A stretch of 64,000 nucleotides of DNA. Origin: Flavobacteriales bacterium. GTDB lineage: Bacteria > Bacteroidota > Bacteroidia > UBA10329. Positions 26,998 through 35,962 of the stretch are shown piece after piece. Numbering within the stretch: position 1 is the stretch's first letter; the number at the start of each line of letters is the position of its first letter. The stretch lies in contig JAIOYP010000001.1 of assembly GCA_021741155.1 (NCBI GenBank), positions 123,871-187,870 on the forward strand, written 5' to 3'. A program made the translations under genes and the position numbers. A model generated the notes under the pieces. The model worked only from the letters and a program-made list of their open reading frames with translations, did no database searches and was not told where the DNA came from.

Positions 26998-28308
26998 ATG
27001 TCATTTAAAGAACTCGGGCTATCCCAAGCCCTGCTCAACGCAATTGAGCGAAAGGGATACGAAATTCCATCACCAATTCAAGAAAAGTGTATTCCAGTAG
27101 TGCTAGAAGGCAAAGACGTATTGGCCTCTGCGCAAACAGGAACTGGTAAAACCGCAGGCTTTGCGCTACCCATGTTGCAACGACTCTCGCAAGAATCACA
27201 GAAACACAACCGTCCCGTTAGAGCACTTATTCTCACCCCAACCCGCGAATTAGCGGCTCAGGTGCTTGAAGATGTGAACGATTTTGGCAAGGCCGTGGAT
27301 ATGCGCGCTGCCGTCATCTTCGGTGGCGTGAGCCAAGTGCCGCAGGTAAAAGCCATTCGTAATGGAGTGGATGTATTGGTGGCAACGCCAGGCCGTTTGC
27401 TAGATTTAGTTGACCAACGATTGTTGTCGTTGAGCAACGTAGAGATATTGGTATTGGATGAGGCCGACCGCATGTTAGACATGGGCTTTCTCCGCGATAT
27501 CAAACGTATTTTGGCCTTACTTCCGAGCAAGCGTCAGAACCTTCTCTTCTCTGCTACTTTCAGCAAGGATATCCGCAAACTAGCCGAGAGTTTTCTAAAC
27601 CATCCCGTAACGGTTTCAGCTACACCTGAGAATACCACGGTGGAGAAGATTGTTCAGCGTACCATTCGTGTTGATAAGGACCGTAAAACCTCGCTCACCA
27701 TTAAATTGATTGCAGAAGGTAACTGGCAGCAGGTGCTCGTTTTTACCCGAACCAAGCACGGTGCAAACCGATTGAGTGAAAAGTTGCAAATCGCCAACAT
27801 CAGCTCTGCGGCCATCCACGGAAACAAAACCCAGAATGCAAGAACGGCCGCGTTGGCAGGTTTCAAGACAGGAAAGATTCGTGTACTAGTAGCCACCGAC
27901 ATTGCAGCACGAGGATTGGATATTCCATTGCTGCCTCATGTTATCAACTTTGAATTACCCAACATTCCTGAAGATTACGTTCATCGCATCGGAAGAACTG
28001 GTAGGGCAGGGGCTTCAGGCGAAGCAATTTCGCTTGTTGGTGGTGATGAGGTTGATTATGTAAAAGCCATTGAAAAGTTGCTGGGAGAGCAATTCAAAAA
28101 AGATATCATTCCTGGGTATGAACCAGTAGATCCTGAAACGGCTCCCGAGAAGAAACAACAAGGTCAGCGACCACCACGAAAGCCTAATCCCAACGGAAAT
28201 CCACGCAATAAGAAAAGCGGTGGAGGTGGAAACAAGAGTGGTGCAGGAGCAGGAAATAAGAGTGGCGGAGGTTCTGGTGGCAATAGTAAGTGGAAGGGTA
28301 GAAGGTAG
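26998..28308 (+). CDS. DEAD-box ATP-dependent RNA helicase, RhlE-like
   Basis: A 436-residue helicase that unwinds or remodels RNA in ribosome assembly or decay. The core motifs are complete: Q motif ([12 protein letters not shown]), [62 protein letters not shown] and [10 protein letters not shown]. The C-terminal tail after about 375 is low in complexity, lysine-, proline- and glycine-rich ([12 protein letters not shown]), and probably binds RNA non-specifically. Faces birA convergently across a palindromic terminator. Confidence 0.94.
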   Translation: MSFKELGLSQALLNAIERKGYEIPSPIQEKCIPVVLEGKDVLASAQTGTGKTAGFALPMLQRLSQESQKHNRPVRALILTPTRELAAQVLEDVNDFGKAVDMRAAVIFGGVSQVPQVKAIRNGVDVLVATPGRLLDLVDQRLLSLSNVEILVLDEADRMLDMGFLRDIKRILALLPSKRQNLLFSATFSKDIRKLAESFLNHPVTVSATPENTTVEKIVQRTIRVDKDRKTSLTIKLIAEGNWQQVLVFTRTKHGANRLSEKLQIANISSAAIHGNKTQNARTAALAGFKTGKIRVLVATDIAARGLDIPLLPHVINFELPNIPEDYVHRIGRTGRAGASGEAISLVGGDEVDYVKAIEKLLGEQFKKDIIPGYEPVDPETAPEKKQQGQRPPRKPNPNGNPRNKKSGGGGNKSGAGAGNKSGGGSGGNSKWKGRR

Positions 28309-28315
28309 ATTGCTG

Positions 28316-28348
28316 AGACCTACTAGGTTTTCAAAACCTAGTAGGTCT
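28316..28348. terminator. Perfect 16-bp palindrome, bidirectional terminator or repeat
   Basis: AGACCTACTAGGTTTT and its exact complement flank a single C between the convergent helicase and birA genes, so U-rich tails form on both strands. Placement suits a bidirectional terminator. The sequence type (pyrimidine-rich GACC...GGTC palindrome with a central GGTTTT/AAAACC) recalls dispersed intergenic palindromes I associate with Bacteroidota. Confidence 0.65.
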
Positions 28349-28350
28349 TC

Positions 28351-29106
28351 TCAAAGATTCCAACCAATTTCGTGATGCTGATGTAAGGTTCGAGAGCCAT
28401 TCGTTCGTTCCAGTTCAAGCTCGCCTGTGTGCCTAACACCAATTACGGAAACTGTTTCAATCTCGCCATTTACGGTGAGGTTTCTTTCATTACCAATTCC
28501 AAACAAATTGGCGTTCAATTGATGAAGAATGTGCTCAAATCTGCCTTCTCTTAGTTGTAGATAGTATTTCTCCAAGTATGAATTCAGTAATTGAAGCACA
28601 GCGTTCAATTCAGTTTCTTGTCCTGAAATCAATTGAATTGACGTGGCATTCAACCCAGAAGGAAACGCAACTTGATTTACGTTGAGGCCAATTCCAACAA
28701 TAGAATTTTCGAGATTCATTCCGCGAAGCGTGTTCTCAATCAGGATGCCAGCAATCTTCTTTCCATCAACAAGAACATCGTTTGGCCACTTTATTTGCAC
28801 TTCGTTTGTTGGAAGAAGTTCAGAGACGGTGTCAGAAACGGCCAATGCCACGGCAGCACTCAATATGAACTGGTCTTTTGCTGCCAAAAAGACAGGCTTA
28901 AGAATATAGGAGCAAGTGAGGTTCTTTTTAGGTTCAGTTAGCCACGAATTGGACCGTTGGCCACGGCCTTCGGTCTGTTCATCAGCAACAATCACCGTTC
29001 CTTCAATCGGCATTTTGTCGCGAACAAGTGTGCGGGCATAGTTGTTGGAAGAATCGACACGTTCCAAATGGACAATCGTACTTCCGATGAATAGGCTTTT
29101 GGTCAA
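28351..29106 (-). CDS. birA: Biotin--[acetyl-CoA-carboxylase] ligase
   Basis: A 251-residue monofunctional biotin protein ligase, without the N-terminal HTH repressor domain of E. coli BirA. It activates biotin with ATP and transfers it to the biotin carrier protein of acyl-CoA carboxylases. Motifs: SSNNYA, the biotinyl-AMP loop EGRGQRSNSW (GRGQR in place of GRGRR), KWPNDVLVDGKKIAGILIE and GIGLNVN. A small C-terminal SH3-like domain follows. Divergent from rsfS with 47 bases between. Confidence 0.94.
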   Translation of the reverse strand: MTKSLFIGSTIVHLERVDSSNNYARTLVRDKMPIEGTVIVADEQTEGRGQRSNSWLTEPKKNLTCSYILKPVFLAAKDQFILSAAVALAVSDTVSELLPTNEVQIKWPNDVLVDGKKIAGILIENTLRGMNLENSIVGIGLNVNQVAFPSGLNATSIQLISGQETELNAVLQLLNSYLEKYYLQLREGRFEHILHQLNANLFGIGNERNLTVNGEIETVSVIGVRHTGELELERTNGSRTLHQHHEIGWNL

Positions 29107-29126
29107 TTGATAGGAGTATTAAATGG

Positions 29127-29134
29127 TAAATTTG
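29127..29134 (+). promoter_or_regulatory. -7 box TAAATTTG for the rsfS-ftsH operon
   Basis: Exact TAnnTTTG with TTG at 29107 as a -33 element (17-base gap), 19 bases before the rsfS start. It lies in the birA-rsfS divergent region. Confidence 0.65.
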
Positions 29135-29153
29135 CGAATTCTAAAATCCCCGA

Positions 29154-29531
29154 ATGAAGAAAACATCCCGCAAAGCGGATACAGAGAAACTCGTTAAAGA
29201 AATTATTAACGGTCTATTAGAGAAAAAAGGGAAACGTATCGTTACACTCGACCTTCGTAAAATTGAAAATGCTGTGACCGACTTTTATGTCGTATGCAGT
29301 GGCGATTCTAACACACACGTAAATGCCTTGGCAGGAAGCGTGGAAGAAGAAGTGCGCAAAGCACTAAAAGACAAACCTTGGCATGTGGAGGGAACAACTA
29401 ATGCCGAATGGGTGTTGATGGACTACGTGAACGTGGTTGTGCACATTTTTCAGCGTGGACCGCGTGAACATTACAACATTGAAGGCCTTTGGGCCGATGC
29501 GATAGTTAAAGAATATGACGAAGTGGCGTAA
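29154..29531 (+). CDS. rsfS: Ribosome silencing factor RsfS
   Basis: A 125-residue member of the Iojap/RsfS family, which binds ribosomal protein uL14 and blocks subunit joining in starvation. Core segments: ENAVTDFYVVCSGDSNTHV, PWHVEGTTNAEWVLMDY and VVVHIFQRGPREHYNIEGLWADA. First gene of a probable operon with ftsH 18 bases downstream, an order common in Bacteroidota. Confidence 0.94.
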   Translation: MKKTSRKADTEKLVKEIINGLLEKKGKRIVTLDLRKIENAVTDFYVVCSGDSNTHVNALAGSVEEEVRKALKDKPWHVEGTTNAEWVLMDYVNVVVHIFQRGPREHYNIEGLWADAIVKEYDEVA

Positions 29532-29549
29532 GCCCAAAAGAAGATTTTG

Positions 29550-31661
29550 ATGAAATCAGAAAAAGAAAAGAAGGAAAAACAGGGGAAGGAGGACGAAACG
29601 GGTAATAAACCGAAGAAAGGTCGGTTTGACTTTGAGTTCAATTTCAATTTTTATTGGGTTTATGTGATTATTGCTGTGGCTTTTATAGCCATGACCGTTC
29701 TCCCAGATATGGCAGGCGAGCAGCATACGCTTTCATCATCAGAATTCAAGGAAATGATTCTTGAAAAGGATGTGAAAGCGGTGGTGGTGATAAACCGAGA
29801 AATGGCCGAGATATACATCGAGCCAAAGGCATTAGAGGCAAAGGAAAAGTACAAAGGCGTAAAGGAGAGACCATTTGGAAGCACGCTTAATCCTGGTCCG
29901 CATTACACCTATCAGATTGGTGATCTTCAGAATTTTGAGAAGAACCTTCAAGAATGGCAACAGGATTTTCCTGTAGGCGAAAAGGTGGATGTACGCAACG
30001 AAACGCGAAAGAATTGGGGCGGAGATTTCCTTATGTGGATTCTTCCGTTTGCACTTATTATCGGTGTTTGGATATTCTTAATGCGCAGAATGGGTGGAGG
30101 CGCTGGTGGAGGTGCTCAGATATTCAACATCGGCAAATCGAAAGCACAATTGTTTGAAGGCGATACAAAGGTGAATGTGACCTTTGATGATGTTGCTGGA
30201 TTGGACGAAGCCAAGATTGAAATCAAAGAGATTGTTGACTTCTTAAAGAGCCCAAAAAAGTACACTGACCTTGGAGCTAAAATCCCTAAAGGTGCATTGC
30301 TTGTAGGTCCTCCTGGAACAGGAAAGACTTTGCTTGCTAAAGCAGTGGCTGGCGAAGCAAAAGTTCCATTCTTCTCGCTTTCGGGTTCTGATTTTGTGGA
30401 GATGTTTGTTGGAGTTGGAGCGAGCCGTGTTCGAGATCTTTTCAAGCAAGCGAAGGAAAAAGCACCAGCCATCATTTTTATTGATGAGATTGATGCCATT
30501 GGTCGTGCTAGAGGCAAAAGCATATCTCAAGGGTCTAACGATGAACGTGAGAACACGTTGAACCAGTTACTTACGGAGATGGACGGCTTTGGAACCAACA
30601 GCGGGGTAATCATTCTTGCAGCCACCAACCGTGCGGATATTCTAGACCGTGCATTGATGCGTGCAGGTCGATTTGACCGTCAGATTTTGGTTGATATGCC
30701 AGATTTGAAAGAAAGAATTCAGATTTTCAATGTTCACCTGAAGCCATTGAAATTGGGTGAAGATGTAGAGGTGGATTTCCTAGGAAAGCAAACTCCTGGA
30801 TTTTCTGGAGCTGACATCGCTAATCTATGCAACGAGGCCGCTTTGATTGCTGCTCGCAAGGAAAAGAACAAGATTGAGAAACAGGATTTCTTAGATGCCG
30901 TTGACCGTATCATTGGAGGTCTTGAGAAGAAGAATAAGATTATTACTGCTGGCGAGAAGAAGGTTATCGCATATCACGAAGCTGGTCATGCTGCGGTAAG
31001 CTGGTTGACCGAACATGCGTCACCTCTTATTAAAGTGACGATTGTGCCAAGAGGAAGGTCGTTAGGTGCTGCTTGGTATTTGCCAGAAGAGCGTCAAATT
31101 ACAACCAAAGAGCAGATGCTGGATGAGATGTGTGCTGCCTTGGGCGGTAGAGCTGCCGAGCAAATCATCTTCGGAAAAGTATCAACAGGCGCGTTGAGTG
31201 ATTTGGAAAAAGTGACCAAACAAGCTTACGCGATGGTTACTGTTTATGGTTTGAGCGATAAGATTGGAAATATCAGTTTCTACGATTCATCTGGCCAAAG
31301 CGAGTACACTTTCAGCAAACCATACAGCGAAAAAACAGCTGAATTGATTGATAAAGAGGTGAGCGACATGGTGGAAGCCGCCTACAAGCGAACCTTGAAA
31401 ATCCTTACAGAAAACAAGGATAAGCTGGAAAAACTGGCAGAGAACTTATTGGAGAAAGAAGTCATCTTCAAAGAAAATCTTGAGGTTATTTTCGGGAAAC
31501 GTCAGTGGGACAGGGAAGAAGATTTAGCCGAGAAGAAGGTCGATGTTGCAGCAGAGGTGAATGGCATTGCCGCTTCTGAAGTTGCTCCAGAAACTACTTC
31601 TGTTGAAAAGTCTGATACAGAAGAGGTAACAGAAAAGAGCAATTCTTTGCCCCAAAGTTGA
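29550..31661 (+). CDS. ftsH: ATP-dependent zinc metalloprotease FtsH
   Basis: A membrane AAA+ protease of about 703 residues that degrades misfolded membrane proteins and regulators. A basic N-terminus leads to membrane helix 1 ([16 protein letters not shown]), a periplasmic domain and helix 2 (about 162-182). The AAA module has Walker A GPPGTGKT (about 253), Walker B IIFIDEID and the second region of homology [21 protein letters not shown]. The zinc site is HEAGH from His476, with the third ligand Asp in [12 protein letters not shown] 29550 is chosen over the adjoining TTG. The acidic tail after about 650 is low in complexity. Confidence 0.97.
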   Translation: MKSEKEKKEKQGKEDETGNKPKKGRFDFEFNFNFYWVYVIIAVAFIAMTVLPDMAGEQHTLSSSEFKEMILEKDVKAVVVINREMAEIYIEPKALEAKEKYKGVKERPFGSTLNPGPHYTYQIGDLQNFEKNLQEWQQDFPVGEKVDVRNETRKNWGGDFLMWILPFALIIGVWIFLMRRMGGGAGGGAQIFNIGKSKAQLFEGDTKVNVTFDDVAGLDEAKIEIKEIVDFLKSPKKYTDLGAKIPKGALLVGPPGTGKTLLAKAVAGEAKVPFFSLSGSDFVEMFVGVGASRVRDLFKQAKEKAPAIIFIDEIDAIGRARGKSISQGSNDERENTLNQLLTEMDGFGTNSGVIILAATNRADILDRALMRAGRFDRQILVDMPDLKERIQIFNVHLKPLKLGEDVEVDFLGKQTPGFSGADIANLCNEAALIAARKEKNKIEKQDFLDAVDRIIGGLEKKNKIITAGEKKVIAYHEAGHAAVSWLTEHASPLIKVTIVPRGRSLGAAWYLPEERQITTKEQMLDEMCAALGGRAAEQIIFGKVSTGALSDLEKVTKQAYAMVTVYGLSDKIGNISFYDSSGQSEYTFSKPYSEKTAELIDKEVSDMVEAAYKRTLKILTENKDKLEKLAENLLEKEVIFKENLEVIFGKRQWDREEDLAEKKVDVAAEVNGIAASEVAPETTSVEKSDTEEVTEKSNSLPQS

Positions 31662-31673
31662 TAAATTGCCTCC

Positions 31674-31874
31674 TTGGAAAAGGGTTGGGTAAACATATTT
31701 TCGGGTGCTAGCAATATCGCTGAACTGAAATGTGGCTTGCTCAAGGAACAAGGATTCAACGCAGTAGTCATCAACAAGCAAGATTCATCTTATCTCTTTG
31801 GAGAAGCAGAACTTTACGTTCCTCAGGATGAAGTGATTCGTGCAAAAAGGATTCTCAATGAAGAAAATGCCTGA
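31674..31874 (+). CDS. DUF2007 family small protein, TTG start
   Basis: A 66-residue protein of the DUF2007 (putative signal-transducing) type: MEKGWVNIFSGASNIAELK..., LLKEQGFNAVVINKQDS, GEAELYVPQDEVIRAKRIL. The family's role is unknown. The only sensible start is TTG, 13 bases after the ftsH stop. Its last 17 bases overlap the start of cdsA, so the three genes are likely translationally coupled. Confidence 0.8.
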   Translation: MEKGWVNIFSGASNIAELKCGLLKEQGFNAVVINKQDSSYLFGEAELYVPQDEVIRAKRILNEENA

Positions 31875-32682
31875 ATTAGCCACGCGGATTATTGTCGGAC
31901 TCATTGCGTTCGGCATTTTCCTGTTCTGCATTTTCACCCATCAGGTAGGGTTTCTTGTGTTTTTCGGCTTCACATTGATTGTCGGGCTTATGGAGTTCTA
32001 CAATCTCATTGACATGGGCGGATTCAAACCTCAACGGCTCACTGGTTACATTCTCGGAATCACCATGTTTTTGGGTAACGGCTTGATGACATTCTATGAT
32101 TATCCGCAGAAATTCCTCCTTTTTCCATTACTCTGCCTGTTTCTCATCCTCCCAATAGAGTTGTACCGAAAACGCGAGCATCCGTTCACAAACATCGCCC
32201 ATGGCTTATTGGGAATCATTTATGTGGCCATTCCCGTTACGTTGCTCATCAATATCGTTCATCCAAATGATGAGATTGGATACAATCCATTGTTTTTTGT
32301 GGGATGGTTGATGCTGATTCTATCTAGCGATTCTGGCGCATATTTGGCAGGAACGGCATTCGGAAAGCATAAACTTTTCGAACGAATCAGTCCCAAAAAG
32401 AGTTGGGAAGGAGCTATTGGCGGTTTGCTAATGAGTGTTGCCTTTGCCGTTGGATTCTCCTATTTTCTTGATTTCCTCACCGTTTGGGAATGGATTGGTC
32501 TTTCGGTGATTTCGGTGGTTGCTGGCATCTATGGCGATTTGGTTGAAAGCTTGCTCAAACGCAACGTGGGCGCCAAAGACAGCGGAACGCTTTTGCCTGG
32601 CCACGGTGGAGTTCTTGACCGCCTCGATAGCATCGTTTTGGCGACACCTTTTGCCTTCGTTTACTTGAAGATATTTCTTTAA
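31858..32682 (+). CDS. cdsA: Phosphatidate cytidylyltransferase
   Basis: A 274-residue inner-membrane enzyme with about eight hydrophobic helices that makes CDP-diacylglycerol from phosphatidate and CTP. The family signature is complete: SLLKRNVGAKDSGTLLPGHGG followed by VLDRLDS, plus FGKHKLFERISPKKSWEGAIGG. ATG 31858 is preferred to an upstream GTG because it begins the usual N-terminus. It feeds the psd gene that follows. Confidence 0.95.
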   Translation: MKKMPELATRIIVGLIAFGIFLFCIFTHQVGFLVFFGFTLIVGLMEFYNLIDMGGFKPQRLTGYILGITMFLGNGLMTFYDYPQKFLLFPLLCLFLILPIELYRKREHPFTNIAHGLLGIIYVAIPVTLLINIVHPNDEIGYNPLFFVGWLMLILSSDSGAYLAGTAFGKHKLFERISPKKSWEGAIGGLLMSVAFAVGFSYFLDFLTVWEWIGLSVISVVAGIYGDLVESLLKRNVGAKDSGTLLPGHGGVLDRLDSIVLATPFAFVYLKIFL

Positions 32683-32703
32683 TTTCTTCATAAAACCAAA
32701 CCG

Positions 32704-32711
32704 TACATTTG
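32704..32711 (+). promoter_or_regulatory. -7 box TACATTTG for psd
   Basis: Exact TAnnTTTG in the 36-base cdsA-psd gap, 15 bases before the psd ATG. psd may therefore also be transcribed on its own. Confidence 0.55.
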
Positions 32712-32718
32712 CCGATTC

Positions 32719-33387
32719 ATGCCAAGAATGACCATACATAAGGAGGGCTACCGCATGCTAACGTTGTTGGCAATTGCGGTAATCATCATCACATTCGGAA
32801 TTATCCGATTTTTTCCAGAGCTAAAGTGGTTGCATATGCTGGTTGGAGTAGGTGGTGGAATCATATTCCTCATCTTTCTGCAGTTCTTCCGCAGTCCGAA
32901 ACGTAATCTTGTCATCTCATCGCGCAGCATTGTTTGTCCTGCTGATGGAAAGGTGGTGGCGATTGAAGAAGTTGAAGAACCAGAGTACTTTAATGGTGAA
33001 AAACGTATTCAAGTTTCGGTGTTTATGTCACCGTTGAATGTGCATTTGAACCGTTATCCCATCTCAGGTCGAATCGCTTACTCGAAATATCATCCAGGAA
33101 AATTCCTAGTAGCTTGGCATCCAAAATCGAGCACGGAGAATGAACGAAACACGGTTGTAGTTGAAACCGAGTTTGGAGTTTCGGTTCTTATCCGTCAGAT
33201 TGCTGGTTTTGTTGCAAGGCGCATCGTATGGTATTGCCACGAAGATGATGTTGTGAAGCAAGGCGATGAGCTGGGATTCATCAAATTCGGATCTAGAGTC
33301 GATCTTTTTCTTCCGCTTGATGCCAAGATTAAGGTGGAGATTGATGAAAAAGTACAAGGAGGCATCAGCATTCTGGCGGAGATTTAA
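32719..33387 (+). CDS. psd: Phosphatidylserine decarboxylase proenzyme
   Basis: A 222-residue PSD-A-type short form that makes phosphatidylethanolamine. Two N-terminal membrane segments (about 12-32 and 38-56) are followed by CPADGKVV, the substrate-site segment FMSPLNVHLNRYPISG, and the self-cleavage site FGSRVDLFLP. Cleavage at Gly191-Ser192 forms the pyruvoyl group, with GS replacing the LGST of the long form. Its stop overlaps the convergent HAD gene by 4 bases. Confidence 0.95.
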   Translation: MPRMTIHKEGYRMLTLLAIAVIIITFGIIRFFPELKWLHMLVGVGGGIIFLIFLQFFRSPKRNLVISSRSIVCPADGKVVAIEEVEEPEYFNGEKRIQVSVFMSPLNVHLNRYPISGRIAYSKYHPGKFLVAWHPKSSTENERNTVVVETEFGVSVLIRQIAGFVARRIVWYCHEDDVVKQGDELGFIKFGSRVDLFLPLDAKIKVEIDEKVQGGISILAEI

Positions 33388-34079
33388 AGAATCTCCATCA
33401 ACTCCCTGAGGTGATGAATGTGGATGAACCTATCATCCTCCATTTTGGGCTTTTCGGGCTCAAAGAAAACGGCCTTCCAATTCGATTCCATGGCGCCAAT
33501 TACATCGGCTTCAAAGTGATCGCCTATCATTAGGCTGTTGGCCGAAACGGCACCCGTCAGCCCTTCGGCATGGTCAAAAATGATACGGCTAGGTTTCTTT
33601 GCGCCAGCACTTTCTGACGTAATGATGTGCTGGAAATAAGGACTCAACCCTGAACTTTCCATCTTAATATGCTGCACTTCCTCAAAACCGTTGGTGATGA
33701 TGTGAAGCTGATAGTTCGGTTTCAGGTATTCCAATACTTCAATGGAACCATCAATCAAGCCTGTTTTTCGTGGGCTTCGGGATATGTAGAGTTCGCCAAT
33801 TTCAGCGGCCATTTGCTTGTCATCGCGCCCAAAATATTTTAAAGCTGTTTCAAATCTGCCATAGCGCAGATAGTGCTTTTCGATGGTGCCATTGCGGTAG
33901 TCTTCCCAGAATATCTCGTTGATACGTTTGTACTCATGGATGAAGGAATTATCCGAAACGCCTAGTTTGTCGGATAGTTTAAACTCGCTAAAAAGCTCTT
34001 TTAGTGTGGCTTCAGAGTTCGATTCAAAATCCCAAAGCGTTCGGTCAAGGTCAAAGAAAACGTGTTTGATTTGCTTCAA
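33384..34079 (-). CDS. HAD hydrolase, YjjG-like nucleotidase
   Basis: A 231-residue haloacid dehalogenase phosphatase. Motif I is FFDLDRTLWDF (nucleophile Asp and acid Asp), motif II is IITNGFEEVQ, motif III is GAKKPSRIIFDHA with the key Lys, and motif IV is LMIGDHFEADVIGA. The LWDF after motif I and the helical cap are typical of the YjjG family, which dephosphorylates (non-canonical) pyrimidine nucleotides. It ends against psd and follows a vapBC pair in the same direction. Confidence 0.88.
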   Translation of the reverse strand: MKQIKHVFFDLDRTLWDFESNSEATLKELFSEFKLSDKLGVSDNSFIHEYKRINEIFWEDYRNGTIEKHYLRYGRFETALKYFGRDDKQMAAEIGELYISRSPRKTGLIDGSIEVLEYLKPNYQLHIITNGFEEVQHIKMESSGLSPYFQHIITSESAGAKKPSRIIFDHAEGLTGAVSANSLMIGDHFEADVIGAMESNWKAVFFEPEKPKMEDDRFIHIHHLRELMEIL

Positions 34080-34091
34080 ATTCGCTCACAC

Positions 34092-34463
34092 TCAGTTGAA
34101 ATACATTAAAACCAACGAATCATTGGTTAGAATTTGCAACGATTTGGACTTTGCTTGCGCAACAATCATACGGTCAAATGGATCTTGATGATGGAAGGGA
34201 AGTTCTTGAAGCAATTGAAGATCATCGAAATCAAATTCCAAAATGAGCAGTCCTTTTTCTGAGAGGTAGTTTTTAAGGTCAGCCATCGATCCGTTCAGTT
34301 TCAATTTGCCGATGCTCATCTTGATGGATATTTCCCATAGACTGGCGTTGCTTATGAAAATGGTATTCTCCGTGTTTTCAATCTTGCTCTGAACATCCAG
34401 CCCAATCCGCCTGTCACCGACCATATACCAAAGTAGTACATGCGTATCTATCAAATAGTTCAT
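34092..34463 (-). CDS. PIN-domain toxin VapC
   Basis: A 123-residue intact PIN-domain ribonuclease. It has the first acidic motif LIDTHVLLWYM (Asp6), helix ISNASLWEISIKMSIGKL with the second acidic position, HHQDPFDRMIVAQA (third Asp) and LTNDS. These form the Mg-binding pocket of VapC/FitB-like RNases. Its ATG overlaps the antitoxin stop (ATGA), the normal coupling in vapBC modules. Both genes are complete, so the pair is probably functional. Confidence 0.9.
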   Translation of the reverse strand: MNYLIDTHVLLWYMVGDRRIGLDVQSKIENTENTIFISNASLWEISIKMSIGKLKLNGSMADLKNYLSEKGLLILEFDFDDLQLLQELPFHHQDPFDRMIVAQAKSKSLQILTNDSLVLMYFN

Positions 34464-34672
34464 TTCTGATAATCATTGAAAAGGTCGGTAGGCTCATTGA
34501 AATCATCCGAAATGGAGTTGATCAGATGTTTTCCAGAACCGAAGATCTTGGTCTGGGAGGCCTTTTTTACGTTGAGTTGCTTTTTTAGATGGAGCAACTT
34601 TCCAATCGAATGCTGGTCGTTCAGTTGAGCAATCCAATCAATCAATTCAACCTTTATCGTATCAATGTTCAT
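34460..34672 (-). CDS. Antitoxin of the vapBC pair
   Basis: A 70-residue protein starting MNIDTIKVELIDWIAQLND. A helical N-terminal part is followed by a tail KIFGSGKHLINSISDDFNEPTDLFNDY, the toxin-binding tail common to antitoxins of DUF2281 type. An upstream in-frame start adds ten residues but is less likely. Overlaps the toxin start by 4 bases. Confidence 0.85.
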   Translation of the reverse strand: MNIDTIKVELIDWIAQLNDQHSIGKLLHLKKQLNVKKASQTKIFGSGKHLINSISDDFNEPTDLFNDYQK

Positions 34673-34725
34673 GGTCTTTATTGTTAATTGAATGTTTTGC
34701 AAGTTACGACTTTTCTATATGAGGG

Positions 34726-35172
34726 TCAGAATATGATGACCACTGAAGACACGATTACGGACCATACAATGACAGATGCAGACAGATAGCCGATTACCTT
34801 TTTCTGGTCTGAAAAAAAGCGTGCTGCCAAAAATGTTCCCAATGGAATGGAGAGTAAAATTGGTGTAATTGCGGCCAATCCAATTAGACCATATTCACGC
34901 TTAATGTGAATAATCAACTTGTTCTTCCACGTAAATTTCTTCTTTGGTTTCTTAGCCTTTTTCTGATTGGAGCTAGAGCTCAGTTTGCTCATAAGCAACA
35001 TAATGGCCGAACTCAGATAGAAGAAAAATACTACGCCTAAAAGACCGCCTAAGGTGGTAATGAGCAGTGTTTCTAAATAGCCAAAACCAATATTTAAGGA
35101 CGTAATAGGTGCGCTGAGGAACTTGGTAGCACTCAATATGACAACTAATAATATTTGCAGGATTTTCTCCAA
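34726..35172 (-). CDS. Small membrane protein, SNARE/export-like, uncertain
   Basis: A 148-residue protein with about four hydrophobic segments (about 5-22, 32-58, 95-118 and 125-147) and a very basic central loop (NQKKAKKPKKKFTWKNK). The segment YGLIGLAAITPILLSIPLGTFLAARFF resembles the conserved core of small multidrug-export or DedA-like proteins. Function is not clear. Stands alone between upp and the vapBC pair. Confidence 0.65.
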   Translation of the reverse strand: MEKILQILLVVILSATKFLSAPITSLNIGFGYLETLLITTLGGLLGVVFFFYLSSAIMLLMSKLSSSSNQKKAKKPKKKFTWKNKLIIHIKREYGLIGLAAITPILLSIPLGTFLAARFFSDQKKVIGYLSASVIVWSVIVSSVVIIF

Positions 35173-35226
35173 CGGTCAACTTCTCCCTCTACGCCCCAAG
35201 TACAACTAGGTTATGCCTTTCTGTAA

Positions 35227-35877
35227 TTATTCTTTCGCTCCGTAAGCCAAATCGCCTGCATCTCCCAATCCAGGAACGATGTACGCTTGTGCGGTCATTT
35301 CTTCGTCCAACCCACCAATCCAAACCGTACAGTTTTTTGGGAGGTGGCGCTCGCAATATTCCAAGCCCTCACGGCTTGCAATTGCAGCCACAATATGAAC
35401 GTGTTTTGGCTTTCCTCTTCTCAGTAATGCTTTGTAGGCCAGCACCATAGAACCACCAGTTGCCAACATGGGATCGCAAAGGATAACGGTGCGGTCTTCC
35501 ACTGATGGACTGGATAGATATTCGACTTTAATATCAAACGTGCCATCTTTTTTATGATTCATACGGTAAGCCGAAATGAAACAATTATCAGCCTGATCAA
35601 AGTAGTTGAGAATTCCTTGATGGAGTGGAAGTCCAGCTCGAAGAATGGTCGCAACAATGGGTTGGTCTGCAATCACGGGCAATTCCGCTTCTCCCAATGG
35701 AGTGGTAACGATTCCGTTTTTCCATTCAAGCTCCTTGCTTATTTCGTACGCAAACAATTCGCCAATACGTTCGAGGTTGCGTCTAAATCGCAAACGATCT
35801 GTCTGAACGTCTGCGTTTCTAATCTCACCTATAAATTGATCGAAGAGCGACCCGTGGCCGCCAAGAATTTTTGCCAT
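35227..35877 (-). CDS. upp: Uracil phosphoribosyltransferase
   Basis: A 216-residue salvage enzyme forming UMP from uracil and PRPP. It has the PRPP-binding signature VILCDPMLATGGSM, the flexible loop region, and the uracil-binding C-terminus IVPGLGDAGDLAYG. Full length. A near-consensus -7 box (TACATTTA) lies about 45 bases before the start. The nearby YjjG-like phosphatase and dihydroorotase-like genes also touch pyrimidine metabolism, but they are not in the same operon. Confidence 0.96.
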   Translation of the reverse strand: MAKILGGHGSLFDQFIGEIRNADVQTDRLRFRRNLERIGELFAYEISKELEWKNGIVTTPLGEAELPVIADQPIVATILRAGLPLHQGILNYFDQADNCFISAYRMNHKKDGTFDIKVEYLSSPSVEDRTVILCDPMLATGGSMVLAYKALLRRGKPKHVHIVAAIASREGLEYCERHLPKNCTVWIGGLDEEMTAQAYIVPGLGDAGDLAYGAKE

Positions 35878-35962
35878 TAATACTGATTGTTTGCGATTGA
35901 ACCGTGGCTGATAAACCTCCGATAAATGTAAGGAATGTGAGTAGCCTTAAATGTAAGATATG

